Source: Sabethes cyaneus (taxonomy: Eukaryota > Arthropoda > Insecta > Diptera > Culicidae). From it: DNA of 64,000 nt. Shown piece by piece: positions 28,408-39,300 of this stretch. The translations under genes and the position numbers were made by a program. Location of the stretch: assembly GCF_943734655.1 (NCBI RefSeq), contig NC_071354.1, forward strand, positions 12,370,001-12,434,000, written 5' to 3'. The first letter of the stretch is position 1, and each line of letters starts with the position of its first letter. The notes beneath the pieces were generated by a model. It was not told the origin of the DNA. It made no database searches and worked only from the letters and a program-made list of their open reading frames with translations.

Positions 28408-28409
28408 CT

Positions 28410-30110
28410 GTGTTCCTTATAGAATCAAAAACTACTGAACCAATCGGCGTGAAAATTTGCATGTAGAGGTTTTTGGGGCCAGGAAAGGTTTTAGTGATGG
28501 TTAGAGACCCCTCCCCCCACTAAGAGGGGGGGCTCCCATACAAATGAAACACAAATTTCTGCATAACTCGAGAACTAATCAAGCAAATAGAACCAAATTT
28601 GGCATGTGGGTGTTTTCGGTGACAAGAATTTATTCTAGGGTAATTTGAGACCCCTCCCCTCTTTATAAGGGGAATTATAACTCCTCTCCCCTTTAAGAGG
28701 GGGGGTTTCCATACAAATTTCCTCATAACTCGAGAACTAATCAAGCAAATGGAACCAAATTTGGCATGTGAAAGTTTTCGAGGGCAAGAAAATTTTCTAT
28801 GTTGAATTAGGACCCCTCCTCACTTTAAGAGGGGGGGCTCCTGTACAAATGAAATACCAATTTCCTCATAACTCGAGAACTAATCAAGCAAATGGAACCA
28901 AACTTGGCATGTAGGTGTTTTTGGAGGCAAGAATTTTTTCTATGATGAATAAGAACCTCTCCCCACTTTAGGAGGGGGGGCTCCTATACAAATGAAATAC
29001 AAATTTCCTCATAACTCGAGAACTAATCAAGCAAATAGAACCAAATTTGGCATGTGGGTGTTTTCGGTGACAAGAATTTATTCTATGGTAAATTGAGACC
29101 CCTCCCTCTTTACAAGGGGAATTGTAACTCCTCTCCCCTTTAAGAGGGGGGGCTTCCATACAAATTTCCTCATAACTCGAGAACTAATCAAGCAAATGGA
29201 ACCAAATTTGGCATGTGAAGGTTTTCGAGGGCAGGAAAATTTTCTACGGTGAATTAGGACCCCTCCCCACTCTAAGAGGGGGGGCTCCTGTACAAATGAA
29301 ATACAAATTTCCTCCTAACTCGAGAACTAATCAAGCAAATAGAACAACATTTGGCATGTGGGTGTTTTTTTTGGTGACAAGAATTTATTCTATGGTGAAT
29401 TGAGACCCCTCCCCTCTTTATAAGGGGAATTATAACTCCTCTCCCCTTTAAGAGGGGGGGGCTTCCATACAAATTTCCTCATAACTCGAGAACTAATCAA
29501 GCAAATGCAACCAAATTTGGCATGTGAAGGTTTTCGAGAGCAAGAAAATTTTCTATGGTGAATTAGGACCCCTCCCCACTTTAAGAGGAGGGGCTCCTGT
29601 ACAAATGAAATACAAATTTCCTCATAACTCGAGAACTAATCAAGCGAATTGAACCAAATTTGGCATGTGGGTGTTTTTGGAGGCAACCATTTTTCCCATT
29701 ATGAATTAGGACTTCTTACCTTTTAGGAGGGGGGGGGCTCCCATTCAAACGAAATACAAATTTGCTCATAACTTTAGAACTAATCAAGCAAATGGAACCA
29801 AATTTGGCATGTGAGAGTTTTAGATGGCAGAATTTTTTTTCTGTGGTGTATCACGACCCCTTTCCCTTTTAAGAGGGTGGGCTCCCATACAAATGAAATA
29901 CAAATTTCCTTATAATTTGAGTACTAATCAAGCAAATGGAACCAAATTTAGCATGTAGGAGATTTTTGAGTCTTGAATTTATTTTATGATAGTTAGAGAC
30001 CTCTCACCCCTGTGGTAGGGGGATATGGACTCTCATACAAATAAAACAGAAATTTTTGCGAAACTCAAAAACTAATCCAACTCGAGAAATTCGAGACTCT
30101 TCCATAAAAC
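28410..30110. repeat. Tandem array of ~143- and ~163-bp units
   Basis: The core ACTCGAGAACTAATCAAGC recurs at 28565, 28728, 28871, 29014, 29175, 29318, 29484 and 29627, with decayed versions at 29771, 29915 and 30063. Spacings are 163, 143, 143, 161, 143, 166, 143, 144, 144 and 148. Long units carry an extra GGGGAATTATAACTCC segment. Each unit has a poly-C block, a poly-G block and CATACAAATGAAA. Units decay towards the right. They are non-coding. Confidence 0.9.
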
Positions 30111-30324
30111 ATTAATCAATAACAAGACCACAAAAACTATCTATAGTAACACTAGATCATTCAGGACGAGCCGGTCGCGAGTGTTGCCGGTGACCCGCCG
30201 TCGGAAGCGCCGCCCACTGGGGGGCTTGCAAAACTCGATATAGTGACAAAGATCATCCGAGATTCATGATTTATGTACAACACAGGTTAATTTGTGGCAA
30301 TACGAAGTTTGTCGGGTTAGCTAG
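30110..30324 (+). repeat. Terminal module of the microsatellite element
   Basis: A GC-richer stretch (30165-30230) is followed by ACACAGGTTAATTTGTGGC and a CGGGTTAGCTAG end. The inverse of this terminus opens the element at 49288 (TTAGCTGACCCGGCATAG). A (TAAA)n run follows at 30325-30345. Confidence 0.65.
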
Positions 30325-30609
30325 TAAATAAATAAATAAATAACAGCGCAATCAGGATATCAAAAATATACCATTTTTGATTCCTTTAATTTTTTTTTGG
30401 AAAACAATAATTTACAGTCTTTTAAATGTTATTCTGAGATTGAACAACTTCGATGAACGTACCACAGAACAACGACTTTCATGAGTTTTTTCAAACTAGA
30501 AATTTTTCAAGTAATACATACATTTTGAATACAAATAACAATTCTTTATGTGATTTACAATAAAATGATCATAACAGCACAAAGCCGCATTATGACCGCG
30601 TTATACTGT

Positions 30610-31135
30610 ACAACATTTAAAAAGCAGATATGTTGCGGCTTCGACTTTTTACCATGTACTAAGATTCCCAACAACTATTCGCAAGCTAAGTAGTGGAAGA
30701 CCAGTCAAAATTAAGGACGCAGAAGGACATCGTTCTCTTTCTCGTTTCTTCAACAATAAGCCCTCTGCTTTGGCTATTAATTAAGATGTACCAGACGAAT
30801 GTTTGAAGAAAATTTTGATCCCGTTTCTACAAAAGCATCATGCAGATGGACAATACGAGTTTGACCGAATAGAGCATCATCGCATTACGCCAAAAAAAAC
30901 ACAAACGCTCTTGAATACCCATTCGATCCCATTTGTACCCAAAAACCACGACCCGAAAAATCTGTCTCAGTGCGCCCAATCAAAGATTTCTATGGGATTT
31001 TGAGTGCCACGAATTGCATACAATTGATTGGTAGAATCAAGACATCCATTTGCAAAGTTGACATGACGCCGTACAACGCTCCTGTTCGGACATCAAACGA
31101 AAGCTTCGTCAAACAGCCGATATCGGACCGTTTTT
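30610..31135 (+). pseudogene. Tc1/mariner transposase remnant (ITmD37E-like)
   Basis: In three shifting frames the plus strand resembles a mariner-group transposase: an HTH-like RKLSSGRPVKIKDAEGHRSLSRFF (30690-30750), then the catalytic-core region ILIPFLQKHHADGQ, SHYAKK, NTHSIPFVPKNHDPKN (30810-30950), RPIKDFYGIL, and a C-terminal VQRSCSDIKRKLRQTADIG (31070-31130). The first part of the DDE domain is missing and several frameshifts occur. Intact proteins cut and paste TA-flanked transposons; this one is dead. No terminal repeats were found. Confidence 0.7.
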
Positions 31136-31442
31136 AAATGTCCACTAATTTTTTTTCAGCAATGGGTTATGTATCTTTAATTTCGGTAAATCAGATCTTC
31201 GAATTTTAATTGCCACCCGTTAGCACTTTAGCAGGCAATGATCAGTATACTCGGCGAAAATGTAGACAAACTGTCTATTGTTGTTCTTGCCAGATATATT
31301 AACAATAAGCTTTAATTCAACGCATGCATAAATACGATGTCAAACGTGATCTAGTTGGTTCCCTAAGGCTGCAGCCACCGCAATCTTCGTACCTATCAAG
31401 AACCACTTGGTTTATAAACCAGCCTGATCGGCGACGCAAACC

Positions 31443-31554
31443 AGGGGTGACATTGCGATTCTCGTTTCGAGTGATTTTGGTTCGTTTCGCCCATTCGTTT
31501 ACGTGGTCGAAACGAACCAAAATCACTCGAAACGAGAATCGCAATGTGACCCCA
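31443..31554. mobile_element. Palindromic MITE, ~46-bp arms
   Basis: Arms about 31444-31489 and 31508-31553 are almost perfect reverse complements (GGGGTGACATTGCGATTCTC at the tip) around an 18-bp loop. It is a whole-palindrome MITE without coding capacity. No clear target duplication was found. Confidence 0.8.
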
Positions 31555-32663
31555 GATCTCCTTGGACTCCAGTGTGGCATTTTTGAGATCCTAAAGTCCA
31601 AAATTGCAGAACAAATGCTCCGAGATTGCACTCTCGGCATTGCAAAAGCGACAAAAATCCTCTTTTATGAAGCCAAGATGTTGAAAATTTAGCTCGGACA
31701 ATTAATTTTTGAATAATGACCATGATTTTTCGGTTTTCTCAATGTTTCAGTTTGCTCTTCTGCATGCGGTCAGAAATCCACCAGAATGGATCTGGATCAG
31801 ACAATATAGAGTTACATTCCCGATCTTACTCATGGGCACCTTGTCTTGCAGCCCCGACAAGGTACATCTGTTACTGTAACGAAAATTCTCATAATACAAG
31901 AAACAAAACCCTTTTTCTTCATTTGAATACGTCTACCCCTTGTCTGCTCTCCCGCCTGTTGTCCCTCAGCCACTTGTGAATCTGTTTTCTTTTCGGTAAT
32001 CCCTACAAAGCGTGACGAAACCTTTTTTTTTTAATTTTTGAAGCTCCCCCTTTCCCCCTACGATAAAACTAAACCTTGATGTGGTGTTTACTTCTGAATG
32101 TGGGTATATATCAAAATACTTTTATGATTTCAAGTGGGGCTCAGGGTAAAAATTTACCAAATGTGATTGATGCGTTGTTCAGAAAGTGCTTTTATTCCGT
32201 TTAAGAATAAAGCGGGTATCTCTGATAATTAATAGATGAATGTTTCTGGGGCTCTTCCCTATCTATCACAGCTGTCACAAATACCTCCGAAAATTGTCGG
32301 TTTGACTGGGTCGGCCGGGGGCTTAGGGTTATTAAGGGGATGTAAGCGGGATACCAGACCGGGTTTGGATGCCGAAGGAGCTCTACAATGATTACGGGTA
32401 AGAATAGAGGTGCTAAGGTAGCAGATGAGAAAATTAAGTCAATTCTTATACTATTTTACATTTAATTCACAATAATAATGTTTCTAGTGTTCGATTTTCG
32501 GGGTTTGGTGACGGATTTCCGTTATAGATACTGTGCACTAGCTCTTCTGGGGCACGAGGGTTGGGAGGCGGGTGCGACTCTATATTTTAAAGCTTCTGTC
32601 GACTACCGCGAACCAGGTCGTGCTGCGCTCAATTTACTTTGCAGACCTGTCTTGGGACAGTAC

Positions 32664-33280
32664 TCAAATGCTGGGGGATGTAAGATGAAATTTACCCTGA
32701 TAAGTTGATAGCCACCAGAGGTGATTCCTCCTCAGATTATTGTTTTTTGTATGCCAGAAGGGCACTGGGTTCAAAAATGCCACTGCGACAGTCACGAAGA
32801 TTGTCTTTTGTAGCTGTCCCCGATTGTTATAAACTGTGTACTTGCTCATACCTATTGATGGAGTTGAGCTGGGTTGTAAGACTGTGCCCCAATTAACCAA
32901 CTACCTTCTTGGGATGAAGTTTCCATACTGAGTATTGAGTTAATAGGTAGCTTCCGAAGAAGCTGAACCTGGAAGACGCAAGAGCTCCACAGTAGCAGAG
33001 CAAGTGCGCTGAACTTTCTAGTTCTAAATTGCAAAACCGGCAAATGTCGGTTAAGACCTTGACAATTCTCTTTAGATAGTAGAGTAAGACAATGTCCGGT
33101 GAGGAGTCCCGTGATTGTGCGCAGTTCCCTACGCGTTACTAGGGGTGATAGTTTGAACTCCCTTGGTACGCAAAGGTGACCAATTTGATCCCCCTCAAGT
33201 ATGTTACGACACCTCTGCAGCCTTAGTGCACCGAGTCGGCTTCCTTCTTCACACGAAGATGTGAAGGTACCAAGCATAAC
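32664..33280 (-). pseudogene. I/Loa-like LINE 3' coding fragment
   Basis: The minus strand repeats the C-terminal tail seen at 19968-20459: RRELRTITGLLTGHC, then in other frames the CRFC/ESSAHLLCYCG cysteine cluster, FFGSYLLTQYSVW, and VVNWGTVLQPSS. Several frameshifts are present. It is the same family as the 19.9-22.2 kb element, with only the 3' portion preserved. Confidence 0.7.
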
Positions 33281-33483
33281 ATTGCCTCCATGGCTGCAGT
33301 TGGTGCACTCAAGTCTTTTTTTACACGGTTTGTTTTCTTCGATTACTCGAAAACGGTGCAGCTAAGCAACTATTTACAATCTACGTGAGGAATGTCGAGC
33401 TAATCCCAAATGTATTGAGAAATAAATAAATGGTCTCTAAGTTACCCCGTTCTTAATACTCAAAAAACTAAACCGTGTGAAAA

Positions 33484-33700
33484 AAGTACTTGAGTGTATG
33501 CCGTAAACCGCTGGATGTTGAAATGCAACATTCTCTCAGTGCGTGCCTTCGCCGATTTCGATAACTTTGCGTGGATCTTACGACGAGATAGTGGTCAAAG
33601 TCGCTAAGAAAAGAGCGTATATTGAATTATTGATGACTTCCAAAAAGTATCGACCGTTAAACAGGATTGATCTGGGAGCTAGAGTCTTAAATTTTAAAGT
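33484..33700 (-). pseudogene. RTE-like endonuclease fragment
   Basis: The sequence parallels 11630-11820 of the defective RTE copy (CGCTGGATGTTGAAA, GAGATAGTGGTCA, GTATCGACCGT, GAGCTAGAGTCT), covering the APE C-terminus. It is short and frameshifted. Confidence 0.7.
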
Positions 33701-33771
33701 CGTGCGCACCCATCAATCCTTTCGAACCTGTCATAGAATTCGTCCCTAGCAAAGCAAAGTCTTGAGTTTAA

Positions 33772-33956
33772 ACCGTCATTAGACATTATCCTTCTTTATC
33801 GACAGACTTCGCAGCCGGCTGTTAGAGTACATGACAGTTACGGGGTCAGTTTAACGATCTTACTGACTCTTTCTAGCAAAAACCGTCTAGCCGAGATTCG
33901 AATACAACTGGCTTGTTAGATCAGTATCGTACCTCGAAGCTAACTGGACGGTTCAG
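33772..33956 (-). mobile_element. tRNA-derived SINE, family 1, copy 1
   Basis: The minus strand carries a Pol III B-box-like GTATTCGAATCTCG (33905-33891) and a 3' domain TGTACTCTAACAGCCGGC...GAAGTCTG (33831-33803) that recurs at 48353-48382. It lies immediately next to the RTE endonuclease fragment. The tRNA of origin cannot be told. Confidence 0.6.
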
Positions 33957-34285
33957 TTCGTCGCTAGTATCATCGGATTTATGATTTGTTGGTGAGTATA
34001 CGTTGAAGCTGTAGTTGAAGAATTTGCCTTAATTCTCAATACCCATATACGGTCATTGGACCGAACGGCCGGCCACCGAACTTCCTTCGAGTCAATGTTG
34101 CTCTCAAGCCCCGATAGCTGCAATCCGAAATCATGGCACCCAGCTGTCCACCATTGAGGGTTAAAATATTTGCCATTTGGACATTTTTAACAATATATCT
34201 AGGTAAACTTTTGCCGTACTTCGATTTTTGTACCAAAAATCTTTGGGGAATCATCTCCTTAACCCCATACTTTTTGCAGCAGAGA

Positions 34286-34434
34286 TGTCGACCAACATTT
34301 GAAAGGGGCGGATAAGCCAACTGTCAAACAGAACGAGTGAGAGTTTATTTTCCTAGTCTGCTCCAGCAAAAAATAACTCTCACTCGTTCTGTTTGACAGT
34401 TGGCTTATCCGCCCCTTTCAAATGTTGGTCGACA
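34286..34434. mobile_element. Palindromic MITE, ~65-bp arms
   Basis: Arms about 34286-34351 and 34369-34434 are almost exact reverse complements (TGTCGACCAACATTTGAAAG at the outer tip), with an 18-bp loop. The near identity suggests a recent insertion or arm-to-arm correction. Confidence 0.8.
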
Positions 34435-34763
34435 GATAACAATCTGAAATTTCCAGCAAAGTTTTGTTTTAGTTCAACTGAAAAACCGCAGACATGGGTC
34501 CACCTTCCAGTGGCAAAGTTATTAGTTTGAGTTGATTGAAAGTTAGCAAGATTTGTTATGTTTACACGGCTGTAATTTTGTTGTATGTAACATCTAAGCT
34601 TTGTGCAAAAACAGGTTGATTAGATTATTTCTCAATCTTTGTTTCTTTGGATTCAAGTTGAACCTCAAACATAACTGTCCCTAGAATCGATAAAAGAGTG
34701 CGTTGCGTTTTCGAAACGCTGGTAAGAAATAGGTTAAGAATCTTTGATAAGTGTTCTTAAAAC

Positions 34764-34838
34764 ATGAAGAAATCTAGCTTTAGTTTTCAGCAGGTCGGAC
34801 AAGCCATGCTAAAGGGTTAAAAACTTAAGCCAGAAATC
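34764..34838. repeat. Diverged relative of the 1694-1777 palindrome
   Basis: CTAGCTTTAGTTTTCAG at the left and AACTTAAGCCAGAAAT at the right echo the arms at 1694-1777, but the palindrome is badly eroded. Confidence 0.45.
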
Positions 34839-34859
34839 GCCCAAATAAGCTTTATATTC

Positions 34860-35075
34860 GAGTTTTGAGGGTCAGGGAAAAATATTTGATGCATCAGGGA
34901 AAATCAGGGAATTCCATTTTTGGATTTGAGTCGACACCACGAACCATCATGAAAACCTTTTTCGGCCCCAAAAAACCCCTGCATACAAATTTTTATTCTG
35001 ATCGACTCAGTAGTTTCGGAGTCTACAAGGGTCATACAGGCAGACAGACAGGAATTCATTTTTATAAGATTTAAG
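34860..35075 (-). mobile_element. Truncated copy of the microsatellite element
   Basis: On the minus strand: a start TCTTATAAAAATGAATTCC, a short CTGTCTGTCTGCCTGT tract (only four units), then the conserved block (GAAACTACTGAGTCGATCAG, GGGGTTTTTTGGGGCC, ATGATGGTT) matching 28425-28500. It lacks the tandem units and the 3' terminus. It shows the family with an unexpanded tract. Confidence 0.75.
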
Positions 35076-35079
35076 TATC

Positions 35080-36060
35080 GTTTATACTATGAGCAAAAAC
35101 CAGTCTTATTTATGGCTATTGCCACTAGTGCATCGTAAGAACAATTATGGAATTGTAAAACCCATTCCGTACCAAAAGCTGATGTTTCAATTAGTTTTAA
35201 AAAGCGGTAAAATGATCGAATGTTATTATAAGTTTTGTTTTCGTTATTAACTTTTATGTTACAAGCTTTTTGTTCTAGAATTCAATATAGAATGCCACTT
35301 CTGCTGCTGCTCAGGGATGACACATTTACTCTACTGACGCATCTCCATTTTAGAAAAAAAAACTGTGAATATTTTCCGTTGTGAGTGGACACGACCTGAC
35401 ATGGCCGTAGCCATTCTGTGTCACACTCAGTTTGCTAACTACCTTCATACAACTAGTTTGCGTGACAGCTGCTGCCTGGTTAGACTCTGTCCGATTCAAC
35501 AAGCTCAGATTCTGTGTAGGTCTGTCAAATAGTCGATGACTCATCGGCGCTTCCCGCCGCTGCACGGCAGGGCATAGACCAGTAATTAACCGACGGCAGC
35601 AGCAGCAGCATACTAAAAAGGCAATCCAAACCAAATGAGATGCGTTTCGGCTGGCTGCCCCGATCGTGGCTAAAAGGGAATTACTCGCCTGTGAGTAATG
35701 TTTATTGTTGCAGAAAGTGAATCCAAGAACGGTCAAACCCACAGACGATTACTACCAACCGTTGAAAAGTCGAAAGCGCTAAACGTAAGGTTTACATCGT
35801 ACTGTTGTGCTGTGTGCAGTTCGGATTTGATGAGATAAAGTATTATTGCACCCTGACACACACGGGGTTTCGGTCAGGAGAAAAGATATCAAATGCAGTA
35901 AAAACCTCCCAAAAGAGGAAAGCAAAAATAAAACAGCAAACAATCCAATCGCAACCAGCGGTAGCGCAAGCTTATCGAATCGAATGAAGATTTGATAAGA
36001 GACACACACTACACACTGACTAAGTTTTTGCTTTGGTTTTTTTTTCTCCGTCTTTTCGCA
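35080..36060. other. MAST upstream region
   Basis: No repeat and no convincing frame. The sequence is CAG/GCA-rich around 35590 and AT-poor compared with the flanks. It ends in a good polypyrimidine tract and acceptor (TTTTTTTTTCTCCGTCTTTTCGCAG at 36036-36060, interrupted only by CCG and CG), so at least one upstream exon is expected. Confidence 0.45.
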
Positions 36061-36211
36061 GTTTTGCGGTGCAAAAATGAGCCTCTAAGCCACCAGTCGT
36101 CGACCAGTTTCGTGCGAGACTGGTGCACTAACGCAACGGCCCTCGTACAGTGTCGAACCACAACTTCCCGCAACGCGACGCGACGGCATCAGGATGGTGT
36201 TATCCTACATC
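36061..36211 (+). other. MAST 5' leader exon with two upstream ORFs
   Basis: The exon is bounded by a strong acceptor (TTCGCAG|TTTTGC) and a strong donor (CATCAG|GTGAGT, GT at 36212). It joins across an 89-bp intron (36212-36300, acceptor TTTTCTACAG) to the coding exon. It contains ATG AGC CTC TAA (upstream ORF of three residues) and ATGGTGTTATCC..., which after splicing reads MVLSYIRYFDNI and stops at 36317-36319. Both end before the main ATG. Upstream ORFs commonly lower translation of the main frame; that effect here is inferred. Confidence 0.6.
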
Positions 36212-36386
36212 AGGTGAGTTTTGAAGCCACTTTCTTTACATTATTTTACATTTTTCCTGTTTAAAGTATTGTATCAAAACAAAATGATGAATTTTCTACA
36301 GATATTTCGATAACATCTAGAACGCTGTTGCGTTTACGTTCGAATAGTTCTCACTGGTAGAGACGTTGGTACCGGAAACTTGTGAA

Positions 36387-39300
36387 ATGAGCCAGAAAGC
36401 GCCCAGCGGCGCCACCAGTGGCGCCAAATCAACATCGGTTGCAGCTCCCGGTGCTACAACAACAATAACAACAGTTACATCAACATCCACGAGTACGGCG
36501 GTTGTCAGTGGTGGCGGTAAGGTAGAGACAGTCGCAAAGATGCAAAAATCGAGTGAAGCTGAAAAAACTACTCCAACGAAAGATCGGCAAAAGCTATCCT
36601 CAACGGTACGCGCGTTGAACTTCGATGATCCAGAGCTAGAGCGGAAGCCCTCCATCGTTACGGCGGAGAAAAAGAAGGATGAGTCAAAGGTGAAAGTTGC
36701 AACGGATCCGAAAGAACAGGAAATCAAATCGAAAATCATTCCAAGTGCTGCATCGTCGAAACCGTCCGCTGTGAAAAAAGACGAAAATATTCCGGTTGTC
36801 ACTACGGCAGCGGCACCGGTCGTGGCACAATCAGTGCCCTCGAAAACAATCACTAGTCCTGCTGTCGTTTCTGCGTCCAAACCGCCACATAGTAGCAGTC
36901 CCAAACAGACCGTGGAACCAGAAGCGAAAGCACATGGAAGTCCTTCAAAAGGAAACCTGAAAAAGATCCACCAGCAGTCGTCGGTTAAAACCGAAGAATC
37001 TGCCAAACCAGTCCTGCTGATCAAGTCATCGTCCGTTCCTGCGCCAGCTCCGGTTGCTGTTACCACTGGAGCCACAGTCAGCAATAAGCCATTGCCCGTA
37101 CCTTTGCTACCAGCAGCAGCACCCGTAGCGAGTCAACTGGTTACACCAACCGTCATTACAACTGCAGCGGCATCACCAACAGCAACCAGTGCTCCTCCAG
37201 CATCGGTAGTGTTGCGTCCTTCGTCCGGGTCAGGCTTGCAAAAATCCGCTTCATACAGGAAATCATCCTACAAACCACAGCACTCACATTCGCTGCGCTA
37301 TTCCGGCAGTGGAAGCGACATTTCCAACCTGGTTCGGGTTCGAAATTCAACACTAGGCAACTCGGCTCCAACGCTGTCAATCACTTCCAAGGAAGGAGGC
37401 TTCGGTCAGCGTCGATCGACATCGTCTTCAGCATCGGCCCGAAGTGGTGCGGTGGCTCGCCACCGGCTCAGCTTCGTAGCCAACATTTCGCCTCGATCTC
37501 ATTCACCGATTCCCGGCAGCCCCATCGACAGTCCGCGAATTAATTCGCCGAGCATGATACACTTCCCGTTCGTTCCGATCAAACGGTTAACCAGCAAAAA
37601 TAGTGACAGCAGACGATGGTCGGTTGCTTCCTTACCCAGTTCGGGCTATGTGACAACGCCGGGCAGTTCCAACATTTCGTCACAGTGCTCCAGTCAGGAG
37701 AAACTGCACCAGTTCCCGGCTGTCCCGACGAATGATGATTTGCACATGCTTTCACTGCACTTCTCCAGTAACGACAGTAATCCCGGAATGGACGGACGAA
37801 GTCTTCATCACCACCATAACTTCCTGCAGCAGCAGCATCATCATCATCATCATCCTCACCATCACCACCATCACCATAATCCGCTTCATCAGCATAGTGG
37901 TGCTGTGTCCACGCATGCCCTTCAACAGCACCAGCAGCACACTCAGCAGCAACCGCTCAGTTTGCAATCGCAGCCAACGCACTGCACCAACAGTGCCCAT
38001 TCGATCAAATCGACCGGCAGCTGCAAAGACGATCAGAACAACTATTGCGGTTGTCGATCCCCGGTTCATCGTCCCCGATCGCGCAGCCTCAGCAGTCCAT
38101 CGCACTCCCCAATAACGGACAATGAGATTTCCCTGATGAACACCTTCTACAAGGAACGCTTCCCGAAGGCCACCCAACAGATGGAGGAACGGCTGTCGCA
38201 CTTCATCAATGAAAACAAAAATATCATCAACGACAGTTCGCGCATTTCGCAGCCCATCGTGCGCTTCGTCCACCACCAGGTGCTCGAGATGGCCCGGGAC
38301 TGTCTGCACAAATCGCACGCCAAACTGATCACGTCGCGGTACTTCTACGAAATGAGCGAAAACCTCGAACGGCTGCTAGCCGAAACGAAGGAAAAGTCCC
38401 CCGAAGCGGCACCGGAGGTGACCGGCGTGGTGAAAAAGCTGCTGCTGATCATATCCCGTCCGGCTCGGCTGCTGGAATGTTTGGAGTTCGATCCGGAGGA
38501 GTTCTATCGGCTGCTGGAGGTCGCCGAAGGTCAGGCGAAGGTTACGCAAGGTATTAAGGCCGATATTCCGCAGTACATTATTCAGAAGCTGGGGCTCAAT
38601 CGGGATCCGATTGCCGAACTGCAGGAAGAGCTGATCGAGTCGTGTTCGTTGAATTCGTCGATCAACGATGGTTCGTTGGATAATAATAATTCGTTTTCGT
38701 CGCCGAATCAATCCTTCCTGTATCTGGATGAGCGAGATGAGCTGAATCGAAGTGCTTCGATGACTTGTTCGACTCCGAAGGGGTCGCAAAATAGTAGTGC
38801 TATTATTAACAACAGCAGCAGCGGTAACAATAACAACAGCAGTCTGATGAGTGCGAGCAATAACAATAATGTTAATAATAACAACAATAACAACAACAAC
38901 AGCAGCGCTGCTGGTCCCATTGGCGGTGGTGGTGGTGGGGGCGGTGTTAACAAAGGTTTTAAGGGGCGCTCCAGCGCCAGTGCGGTGCCGAATGAGAAGG
39001 ATTACGATATGCTAAAGCTGATCTCCAACGGTGCCTACGGAGCGGTTTATCTGGTGAAGCACAAACAAACCCGCCAACGGTTCGCGATGAAAAAGATCAA
39101 CAAGAATAGTTTGATGCTGCGAAACCAGGTGGAGCAAGTGTTTGCCGAGCGGGATATCCTGAGCTTTGCGGACAATCCGTTCGTGGTCAGTATGTACTGT
39201 TCGTTCGAGACGAAGAAGCATCTGTGTCTGGTCATGGAGTACGTGGAGGGTGGCGATTGTGCGACACTGCTGAAGAGTATCGGTCCCCTGCCGTCCGATA

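Noticed and set aside
28565..30063. CRISPR-like regular repeats
   Set aside because: Units are 143-166 bp of continuous tandem repeat without spacers, in eukaryotic DNA.
34036..34320. 94-codon minus-strand frame
   Set aside because: Reads tidily but partly lies in a palindromic MITE and shows no known domain; no splice or promoter support.
35350..35742. 130-codon minus-strand frame upstream of MAST
   Set aside because: Cysteine run comes from a CAG/GCA repeat; no domain, no start context; probably chance.
36366..36386. Starting the MAST protein at TTG 36366
   Set aside because: A eukaryotic start should be ATG; the first in-frame ATG after the in-frame stop at 36345 is 36387 with a good context.
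36317..37084. 255-codon frame antisense to MAST, and others such as 37752-38318, 39561-40028 and 38376-38789
   Set aside because: Shadows of the strongly biased MAST codon usage; no domain resemblance, no independent promoter.
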